Shown: piece by piece, positions 1 through 5,698 of the stretch
Position numbering within the stretch: the first letter of the stretch is position 1
How the letters are laid out: each line of letters starts with the position of its first letter
NCBI GenBank assembly: GCA_030614585.1
Contig: JAUWTT010000291.1
Location: 1 to 5,698, forward strand
Direction of reading: 5' to 3'
DNA length: 5,698 nucleotides
From: Acidobacteriota bacterium
GTDB taxonomy: Bacteria; Acidobacteriota; UBA6911; RPQK01; JAPXNP01
The notes under the pieces: generated by a model
Told to the model about the DNA's origin: nothing
Database searches by the model: none
The model's input: only the letters and a program-made list of their open reading frames with translations
Translations under genes and position numbers: made by a program

Positions 1-2421
1 ACTGATTCGGTTCGGCCCTGAATCCACCACAATTTCGGCCACTTCCATGAGGGGTACAGACCTGCCCGCAGGTGACTCTACGCGAACCCTCCCTATTGCA
101 TCGGGATCTGTACGATACTCCTCCAGCAGCCTCACTTGAAGGTCCCAGGCACGCTGCTCCTCGAGGATCTGTCCTGTTACCTCACCATTCAAGCCAACGT
201 CAACGATCTGAGAAACCTCATACATTGACAAGCCCTGTGCCGCAATGGCTTCTCGGTCGAATCGTACTTGCAGCTGCGGCACGTGTGTTTGCGGTTCTAC
301 CTGAAGGTCAACGACCCCAGGGATCTCATTCATAACGTCGCGAATCTGTCGAGCCAGGCTTCGCATCGTCAACAAGTCAGGACCGAACAGCTTCACAGCG
401 ACGGCGGCCCGGGTACCCGAAAGCATGTGATCGATCCGATGGCTGATGGGCTGGCCGATGCTGAAGTGTGTTCCTGGAACGATTGTCAGTTGCTGCCTCA
501 AGGAGGAGAGAAACTCTTCCCGGTCTCGCTGTTTCAGTTGAAACCGGACGTCGATCTCCGCCCCATTTACTTCCTGGGCGTGCTCATCCAGTTCAGCGCG
601 GCCGGTACGCCTCGCAGTCGAAAGGACTTCCTCATTCGAGAGCAGGATCTCTTCGGTGATTCCCCCCAGCCGATCAGACTCCTCCAGGGAAGTGCCGGGG
701 AGGCTGACCATCGCAATCGTCAGGGTCCCTTCATTGAATTCGGGAAGGAAGGTTCTTCCCATGAAAGGGACGGCTATCAATGACACGACTAACAGCAATC
801 CGGCCAAAACCAGGACAGGCAGAGGCTTCGCCAGCGAGAAGCGCAATAGAGGTGCATACCAGTCCCTTAGCTTCCTGACCATCCAGCTTTCTTTCTCCCG
901 GTGTACTGCTTTTGAAGACGGCAGCAGGTAAGAACACAGAGCTGGAGTCACTGTCAGTGCGACCACCAACGATCCGAAAATGGAGACGATGTACGAGATA
1001 CCAAGAGGGCGAAGCATTCTCCCTTCGAGACCCGTCAGGGCAAAGAGGGGGATAAACACGACGATCACAATGAAGGTCGCAAACATGATCGGGTATCGGA
1101 CTTCACTCGACGCTTCGAAAATGACCTGGTCGCTCGGTTTGCGATCCTCAGGTCTCCGCTTCAGGTTCTGGCGGAGTCGGCGGAAGACGTTTTCCACATC
1201 GATAATGGCGTCGTCGACCAGTGCTCCAATGGCAATGGCCATACCTCCCAGAGTCATTGTGTTGACCGTGGCCCCAAAGAACCAGAAAAGAGTCACTGTG
1301 AAGATCAACGACAACGGTATCGCTGTGATGGAGATGAAGGTCGTTCGGAAGTTCAGGAGAAACAGGAATAGTATGACTACAACAAGGATTGCGCCGTCCC
1401 GAAGTGCCCTCAGGACATTGGACACCGCCAACTCGATAAAGTCCGACTGCCGGAAGATGAACCGTTCAAGGTCAATCCCTTCGGGAAGCCCTCTCTCAAT
1501 CTCATCCAGGATTTCATCAATCCGTTGAGTTAGCTTCAGGGTATCCGCCTCCGGCTGTTTCAGCACCGCAAGCACAACGCCTTCCTGACCGTTGATTGAG
1601 CCCACGCCCCTTCGCACTTTCGGACCAATTTGAACGTCGGCGACATCCTGAAGTCTCAAGCTCGGAGTGCCGTGATGCTCAACCGGGGTATTCCGAAGTT
1701 GATCGAGATTCTGTACTCTTCCCAAGCCACGGATCAGGAACTCTTTTCCGCCGTGTACGTAGAATCCACCCGATGAGTTCTGGCTGGTTGTGGCCGCGGC
1801 TTTTAGAACGGCGTCCAGAGTGACCTTGTGATGCCGCATTCGCTCAGGATCCACAAGAATCTGGTATTGCCGAACTTGCCCACCTAAAGGGATTACCTGC
1901 GAGACACCCGCGAGTGAAAGAATCCGGCGCCGGATGGTCCAATCGGATATCGTCCGGATTTCCATCATCTGCTCCGGACGACCAGTGACTCCAATCAACA
2001 TGATCTCGCCCATGATTGAAGATATTGGAGCCATCACCGGGGCGGGTACATCCGCAGGAAGGACGCTCTGCGTGAGTTGTAGCTTCTCAGAGACAATCTG
2101 GCGTGCCCGGTAGATATCCATTCCCCAATCGAACTCGACCCAGACAATCGAGATTCCGACGCCAGAGGCTGACCTGACTCTCCTCACCCCGGTGGCACCG
2201 TTAACAGCCGTCTCAATTGGGAATGTGACGAGGGTCTCAACCTCTTCCGGTGCCATGTTATGGACTTCCGTGATCACCGTAACGGTGGGTGCGGTCAGAT
2301 CCGGGAAGACGTCAATTGGCAATTGAAAGGCGAGGTACAGGCCTACCCCTGTAAAGGCCAGTGCTGCTACAAGCACGACCAAACGATTCTGGATCGACCA
2401 GCGGATTAGCGCATTCAGCAT
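1..2421 (-). CDS. Heavy-metal-type RND efflux pump (CusA/CzcA-like), C-terminus cut by window edge
   Basis: Inner-membrane RND permease of the heavy metal efflux (HME) type, expected to exchange protons for a metal ion taken mainly from the periplasm. My translation of the minus strand from the ATG at 2421 stays open to base 1, giving 807 residues; family members are about 1,030-1,050 long, so roughly 230 residues (TM8-12 region) lie outside the window. An in-frame TGA four codons upstream fixes the start; the only Shine-Dalgarno-like match, GAGGG at 2435-2439, is 13 bases away and weak. Visible parts: TM1 around residues 14-33 followed by DVFPDLTAPTV; first porter half; TM2-TM6 between about 340 and 498, with TM4 containing GALVDDAIIDVENVFRRL (D403, D404, D408, E410); TM7 around 533-555; second porter half with FLPEFNEGTL and RIDHMLSG. 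D403 and E410 match CusA D405 and E412 in spacing. M666 matches CusA M672, but the M623 position appears to be E622. Family is certain; substrate is not. Confidence 0.95.
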   Translation of the reverse strand, partial: MLNALIRWSIQNRLVVLVAALAFTGVGLYLAFQLPIDVFPDLTAPTVTVITEVHNMAPEEVETLVTFPIETAVNGATGVRRVRSASGVGISIVWVEFDWGMDIYRARQIVSEKLQLTQSVLPADVPAPVMAPISSIMGEIMLIGVTGRPEQMMEIRTISDWTIRRRILSLAGVSQVIPLGGQVRQYQILVDPERMRHHKVTLDAVLKAAATTSQNSSGGFYVHGGKEFLIRGLGRVQNLDQLRNTPVEHHGTPSLRLQDVADVQIGPKVRRGVGSINGQEGVVLAVLKQPEADTLKLTQRIDEILDEIERGLPEGIDLERFIFRQSDFIELAVSNVLRALRDGAILVVVILFLFLLNFRTTFISITAIPLSLIFTVTLFWFFGATVNTMTLGGMAIAIGALVDDAIIDVENVFRRLRQNLKRRPEDRKPSDQVIFEASSEVRYPIMFATFIVIVVFIPLFALTGLEGRMLRPLGISYIVSIFGSLVVALTVTPALCSYLLPSSKAVHREKESWMVRKLRDWYAPLLRFSLAKPLPVLVLAGLLLVVSLIAVPFMGRTFLPEFNEGTLTIAMVSLPGTSLEESDRLGGITEEILLSNEEVLSTARRTGRAELDEHAQEVNGAEIDVRFQLKQRDREEFLSSLRQQLTIVPGTHFSIGQPISHRIDHMLSGTRAAVAVKLFGPDLLTMRSLARQIRDVMNEIPGVVDLQVEPQTHVPQLQVRFDREAIAAQGLSMYEVSQIVDVGLNGEVTGQILEEQRAWDLQVRLLEEYRTDPDAIGRVRVESPAGRSVPLMEVAEIVVDSGPNRIS

Positions 2422-2434
2422 GGGATCTAATCAG

Positions 2435-2439
2435 CCCTC
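2435..2439 (-). promoter_or_regulatory. Weak ribosome binding site candidate for the RND pump
   Basis: GAGGG on the minus strand lies 13 bases before the ATG at 2421, in the 30-bp gap after the adaptor stop codon. The spacing is longer than the usual 5-9 bases, so this is tentative. Translation may depend partly on ribosomes finishing the adaptor gene. Confidence 0.35.
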
Positions 2440-2451
2440 AACATCTGATTC

Positions 2452-4098
2452 TCAGTGAACATGACCGTGTTCAGGCAACTCCGAAGACCGCGCCGCAAGC
2501 GCCACGTCGTAGCTTCCCGTCGTTACAATTCGCTCGCCAAGCTCAAGACCCTCCAGGATCTCGACCCACTCCTGATCTTCGATTCCCGTCTTCACGAATC
2601 GTCTCTCGAAAGTCTCTCCGCCTTGCTGTACATAGACCACCGAGCGGCTCTCTTCAAAGAGGACGGCCGATCGAGGTACCGCTACCGAATCAGTCCTCTT
2701 TCCCGTCCGAAGACTCAGACGCCCTAGAGTCCCCAACCTGATCTCTCCATTCGCGTTTGCCACCTCCCAGATGACGGGAAGTGTGCGGCTATTTGAGTCA
2801 ATCCGAGCGCCAATATGAACCAGATCTCCCGCGGCAAGGTCGTACGTTTCCAAACCGGGCAACTTGAGATACGCACCATCCAACGACTTGAGCTTTACGA
2901 GGTCCTTTTCGAAGACTTCACCCTGCACCCAAACCTCCCGAGTATCGACAATTCGAAAAAGTGGATCCCGGCCGGCTCTATAAGAACCCGCTACAACGGA
3001 GACATCCATGATGACCCCGGCAATGGGCGCTTCGAGCGAAATAGGGCCGGAAGAAGTGCCAGTACCCCCCCGGGTGGAGTCGAACCGGGATACGATTTCC
3101 TGGTGAGACGCCAGGACCTGGTCGGCGGCTTTCAGCGCACTGAGGCGAATCCTGACTTCCGCCCCAGCCTGATCGAGACGCTTCCTGGGCAGAGCACCGG
3201 CCTCTACCAGTTTCTCGACCCGGTCTGCCTCCTTCTTCGCCACCTCAAGACGTTCTTTTTCCGCGACGACCGTAGCTTCCGCCTTAATAACCTCTTCTGC
3301 AAGCCGGCTGAGAGTCACCTCCGTTTCCACTCGACCTCCTACCAGCGCCGTCTCATCCAAGGGCAAAAGTTCCATATATCCGAGCGGATCTCCCCGCTGG
3401 ACGGCCATCCCCAGACGAGGAACTCCTTCGGATGGAGGACGGTAACGGCCATTGACAGAAGCCAGTACAACCGCATCCATCCCGGCTTTTGGTACGATCC
3501 GGGCGGAAACCCGCAGCGTCTGCTCGATCGTTCGGCGCTCCACTACCTCGGCGGTAAACGGCAGTTTCCACTGCTGTTCCTTGAGGTAGCTGACAGTATC
3601 AGCCACTTCCGTTTCTCCAGCATCCTCAATTGCGCCTTCTGCGACCTCGATGGGGCCGTAGCTAAGACTGGTTTCAAGTTCGTCGGAAACTACCTCCAAC
3701 TGCAAAGTGTATTCCCCTGGCTCATCAAAAGTGAGGCTGGGCCCGAAGATCCCGGGACGGTCGGGTCTTCCGACCGTGACCATCTTGGGTTTTCCTCCGG
3801 GCTTAACAAACCGGAAGAGAACGGGACCTTCCGAAAGCGGCTCAAAGTCATCCAATTTGGTCAGATGGACGGCAAACTTGACCAAGTGCCCGACCTGAAG
3901 CGGGGGATGTTCCATAAACAGTTCAAGATCATCGCTCCAGTAGGTTACCGAAACTGATGCCTCGGAATCCGCGTGGACATGAGAGGATTCGCCATGGCTG
4001 TGAACTCCCGTGTCCGGGGCTTCCGGTGAATTGTCAGATGAACAACTCCAGGAAACTAGACTCAAATACACGGCAATGAACAAACTTCGATATCTCAT
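2452..4098 (-). CDS. RND efflux periplasmic adaptor (HlyD/CusB-like) with N-terminal Ig-like domain and His clusters
   Basis: Membrane fusion protein of 548 residues that should link the RND pump to the outer-membrane channel. The N-terminus (residues 1-19) is a short hydrophobic export signal ending in SWSC, a plausible but non-canonical lipobox with C19 as lipidated residue. A His-rich linker follows (H33, H35, H40, H42). Residues about 50-153 look like an extra beta-sandwich (Ig/YtkA-like) domain with an EPGEYTLQLEV strand motif. The segment QQWKLPFTAEVVERR (176-190) leads into the adaptor core: lipoyl half-motifs at about 208-245 and 352-386, a charged alpha-helical hairpin at about 255-340, beta-barrel at 387-463 and membrane-proximal domain at 470-535. 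The tail ends HGHVH (H544, H546, H548). CusB-type adaptors are commonly near 400 residues, so this one is long because of the N-terminal domain. Its ATG overlaps the stop of the upstream gene (ATGA), with AAGGGA five bases before the start. Role is secure; the metal is inferred only. Confidence 0.95.
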   Translation of the reverse strand: MRYRSLFIAVYLSLVSWSCSSDNSPEAPDTGVHSHGESSHVHADSEASVSVTYWSDDLELFMEHPPLQVGHLVKFAVHLTKLDDFEPLSEGPVLFRFVKPGGKPKMVTVGRPDRPGIFGPSLTFDEPGEYTLQLEVVSDELETSLSYGPIEVAEGAIEDAGETEVADTVSYLKEQQWKLPFTAEVVERRTIEQTLRVSARIVPKAGMDAVVLASVNGRYRPPSEGVPRLGMAVQRGDPLGYMELLPLDETALVGGRVETEVTLSRLAEEVIKAEATVVAEKERLEVAKKEADRVEKLVEAGALPRKRLDQAGAEVRIRLSALKAADQVLASHQEIVSRFDSTRGGTGTSSGPISLEAPIAGVIMDVSVVAGSYRAGRDPLFRIVDTREVWVQGEVFEKDLVKLKSLDGAYLKLPGLETYDLAAGDLVHIGARIDSNSRTLPVIWEVANANGEIRLGTLGRLSLRTGKRTDSVAVPRSAVLFEESRSVVYVQQGGETFERRFVKTGIEDQEWVEILEGLELGERIVTTGSYDVALAARSSELPEHGHVH

Positions 4099-5402
4099 GG
4101 ATTTCCCTTGCGAAGCGAGACCCCGCTAGCCGCCTCGAGTTCCAGGAATGATAAGTGTAATTCCTGCAACAGTCGACTGTAATTAACTGCGCCATCACGT
4201 TGAGTTCGAAGGGCATCAAGATACTCGAGAATCGTCGCCTCGCCCTCCTCGTAACTCAGTTCCGTGACCGCAACGATTCGATCCAGGTTTTGTAGCAGTC
4301 CAGGATCCACCTGACTCGCTGACTCCTGAAGTCTTCTATACACCTCAAAAGCTCTCCTCACTTCAATACGAACAGTCATCTCTTTCCAGGAACTTAGATT
4401 CATTTCTCGCCTGACCGCGGCCGTTCTCTCAGCTATTGCCCCTTCCCTTCTGTCGAAGATTGGAAGTGGGAGTTCCAGGCCGAGAAAAAAGGAGTTGAAG
4501 CCGAAATCGCGTTTATACCCACCCCCCCCGGTGAGATCGGGCACCGAGTCCGGCTTTTCGCGTTGAAGCGATGCGTCTGCTCCTCGTTGCGCCCAGCCCG
4601 GGCTAACAAGAGCCGGTCTGGTTTTGATGGCTATTCCGGTGATCTCTTCCACATTCAAACTGGCTGGAGCGGGAATGTCCTCGATTGTGAACGTGGGGAT
4701 TTCCCCACTTTCCCAGACAATCAGGGCCGCCAGTTCTTTCCAGGATGACACGAGCTCTCGATCTGCCACAGCAAGCTCCGCCAGATAACCCAGGTGCTCC
4801 GCGTCAATCTTCATTTGAGCAAGGGTCGAAACCTCGCCCATTTCGAGCCGTTTTCTGTGGACCTCGCGGAGCCTTTCATACGTGTGAAGACATTGCTTAA
4901 GGAGACTCTTTCGCGTCTGCACAAAGTAGGTCGCAGTAAAGAGACGCCCAACTTCCTTTCGCTGCAAGCGTAGGAAGTCCTTATAGCGCGCCTGTTCGGC
5001 CTCCAGCTCAAGTTGAGCAAGATCAAGTCTCTTGCCCCGTTTCCCGCCTAGCTCGAATCTTTGCCGGGCGCCAATGAAGAACTCCTGATCCTCGAAGAAG
5101 TCAACATCCGACTCGCCTATCGGGTACCCTTCCTGTGTGTAAATCAGCGTAGGATTAGGCAGCATGCCGGCTTGCCGAAGTCGGGCCCGGGCAATCTCCA
5201 GCCTGTCCCTTTCCGCCGTTACACCGGGGTTGCGTTCCACGAATCGGGAGAATGCTTCGTTCGAAGTCAGTTCCTCCGCCCAGAGGAGTGGACAGACCAG
5301 CACGAGAACCAACAGACCTGATAGAAGGCGCAAACCCAAAACGGCTGGACGATCCTCAGATTCGATTGATTTCTTACGAGCCAACATACCAGTAGAGAGC
5401 AT
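4095..5402 (-). CDS. TolC/CusC-like outer-membrane efflux protein
   Basis: Outer-membrane factor of 435 residues, expected to trimerise into the duct through which the RND pump and adaptor expel substrate. Residues 1-20 are a charged stretch, followed by a hydrophobic signal segment (about 21-40) and a likely cleavage after A42 (LLWA/EE). Two OEP-type repeats follow. The first contains the ERNPGVTAERDRLEIARARLRQAG helix start (56-79), LPNPTLIY (81-88), and an FELGGKRGKRLDLA turn (116-129) leading to long helices. The second has a degenerate RPALVSPGWAQRGADASL helix (262-279), a glycine-rich strand (TGGGGYKRD, 291-299), LGLELPLPIFDRREG (307-321) and a C-terminal helix with LSYEEGEATILEYLDALR. 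These are the classic repeats of metal-efflux channels. No in-frame ATG, GTG or TTG lies between the preceding stop and the ATG at 5402. M6 is an alternative start that would shorten the unusually long n-region, but it has no better ribosome binding site. Gap to the upstream DUF4198 gene is 14 bp. Confidence 0.93.
   Translation of the reverse strand: MLSTGMLARKKSIESEDRPAVLGLRLLSGLLVLVLVCPLLWAEELTSNEAFSRFVERNPGVTAERDRLEIARARLRQAGMLPNPTLIYTQEGYPIGESDVDFFEDQEFFIGARQRFELGGKRGKRLDLAQLELEAEQARYKDFLRLQRKEVGRLFTATYFVQTRKSLLKQCLHTYERLREVHRKRLEMGEVSTLAQMKIDAEHLGYLAELAVADRELVSSWKELAALIVWESGEIPTFTIEDIPAPASLNVEEITGIAIKTRPALVSPGWAQRGADASLQREKPDSVPDLTGGGGYKRDFGFNSFFLGLELPLPIFDRREGAIAERTAAVRREMNLSSWKEMTVRIEVRRAFEVYRRLQESASQVDPGLLQNLDRIVAVTELSYEEGEATILEYLDALRTQRDGAVNYSRLLQELHLSFLELEAASGVSLRKGNP
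4104..4109 (-). promoter_or_regulatory. Ribosome binding site of the adaptor gene, inside the end of the TolC-like gene
   Basis: AAGGGA on the minus strand sits five bases before the adaptor ATG at 4098 and is read as Lys-Gly codons in the TolC-like protein's last residues. With the 4-bp ATGA overlap, it supports this start and translational coupling of channel and adaptor. Confidence 0.7.
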
Positions 5403-5416
5403 TGCTAAAGAGCCCG

Positions 5417-5698
5417 TTACTCCTTGACTTCGAACGTCACGGTTGTCCAGTAGCTCTCGTAGCTGTGGTCTCCTTTATCCACTTGGACCAAGTTGATCCC
5501 GCGGATATACCACCTGCCGCCTTCGGATAACTTAATTTCTGCCTTGCCGTCGCTGTCCGTGGTGGCCTGGGTCAAAGGAGCATCATGCCCCGCCGCTCCA
5601 GCGTAGAGGATCAGATTCGAAAGGGGCTTTCCTTTGAACAAGACTTGAACCGGCAGCGAATCTCCTGCCTTGAGACTGTAAGGATTCTTGAGAGGAAT
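5417..5698 (-). CDS. DUF4198-type protein, C-terminal 93 residues only (N-terminus outside window)
   Basis: The frame is open from the right edge to the TAA at 5417-5419, giving the last 93 residues of a longer protein. The visible part begins IPLKNPYSLKAGDSLPVQVL and continues FKGKPLSNLILYAG, a TDSDGKAEIKLSEGGRWYIRG strand pair, and ends in ESYWTTVTFEVKE. The order 'P..NPY.L..GD.LPV.VLF.GKPL', 'T.DG....L...G.W..R', 'SYWTT.TFEV' is what I recognise as the C-terminal beta-sandwich of DUF4198 (PF10670) proteins. These are usually exported and often lie near metal-transport genes; their biochemical role is not established. The first apparent start codon inside the window is a TTG at 5641, which cuts into the conserved region and is not the real start. 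The gene lies 14 bp upstream of the TolC-like gene on the same strand, so it is most likely the first visible member of the same operon. A periplasmic metal-handling role is inference. Confidence 0.85.
   Translation of the reverse strand: MPLKNPYSLKAGDSLPVQVLFKGKPLSNLILYAGAAGHDAPLTQATTDSDGKAEIKLSEGGRWYIRGINLVQVDKGDHSYESYWTTVTFEVKE
5420..5425 (-). promoter_or_regulatory. Shine-Dalgarno-like AAGGAG before the TolC-like gene
   Basis: AAGGAG on the minus strand forms the last two sense codons (Lys-Glu) of the DUF4198 gene, just before its TAA. It lies 17 bases from the ATG at 5402, too far for an ideal site, yet it is the only good match nearby. Re-initiation after the DUF4198 stop codon is the likely explanation if the annotated start is right. 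Confidence 0.4.

Noticed and set aside
268..783. Open frame of 171 codons on the plus strand
   Set aside because: Antisense to the RND pump's second porter half, whose minus-strand translation is continuous and recognisable; the plus-strand product resembles nothing.
980..1528. Open frame of 182 codons on the plus strand, rich in Arg, Ser and Met
   Set aside because: Antisense to TM2-TM6 of the RND pump; the composition is the expected mirror of hydrophobic codons, not a real protein.
1..2421. Possible frameshift or pseudogene in the RND pump
   Set aside because: Codon-by-codon reading from 2421 to 1 found no stop and no break in the family motifs; the missing C-terminus is due to the window edge.
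2422..2451. Promoter or terminator between adaptor and pump genes
   Set aside because: Only 30 bases, with no stem-loop followed by T-run and no convincing -35/-10 pair; it looks like an ordinary intra-operon spacer.
2815..3957. Open frame of 380 codons on the plus strand
   Set aside because: It lies wholly antisense to the well-supported adaptor gene; its translation shows no recognisable domain, and codon bias of the real gene explains the long open antisense frame.
5639..5641. TTG as start of a 74-residue protein
   Set aside because: Conserved DUF4198 sequence continues in frame upstream to the window edge, so this is an internal leucine codon.

Overview
The window is a single co-directional block on the minus strand. 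It encodes most of a tripartite heavy-metal-type RND efflux system. Read 5'->3' on the minus strand (right to left in window coordinates), the order is: the C-terminal end of a DUF4198-type protein (entering from the right edge), a TolC/CusC-like outer-membrane channel, a CusB/HlyD-like periplasmic adaptor with an extra N-terminal Ig-like domain, and a CusA/CzcA-like RND pump that runs off the left edge after 807 codons. Coding density is almost total. The gene junctions are a 14-bp gap, a 4-bp ATGA overlap and a 30-bp gap, so this reads as one operon. No promoter, terminator, RNA gene, mobile element or CRISPR array is visible, and no stretch above 300 bases lacks a gene. The operon start lies beyond the right edge and its end beyond the left edge.

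The genes should form one machine. The RND pump sits in the inner membrane and is driven by protons through acidic residues in TM4. The adaptor, probably a lipoprotein, bridges the periplasm with a coiled-coil hairpin. The TolC-like protein forms the outer-membrane duct. The DUF4198 protein is probably exported and accessory; its family is often seen near metal-transport genes, but its role is unproven. The metal is not fixed by the sequence. The adaptor carries His clusters near both ends, which suggests a soft or borderline divalent metal or copper. However, the pump keeps only part of the methionine set known from the copper/silver pump CusA.

The organism is a Gram-negative (diderm) bacterium, because an outer-membrane channel and periplasmic adaptor are present. 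G+C looks moderate, in the mid-50s percent by eye. The Ig-domain adaptor, the VDDAI..VEN version of the pump and DUF4198 together recall operons from Planctomycetota, Verrucomicrobiota, Bacteroidota and similar environmental lineages, but the sequence alone does not settle the phylum. The most unusual aspects are the domain make-up of the adaptor and the divergent metal- and proton-relay residues of the pump. No wholly new system is evident.
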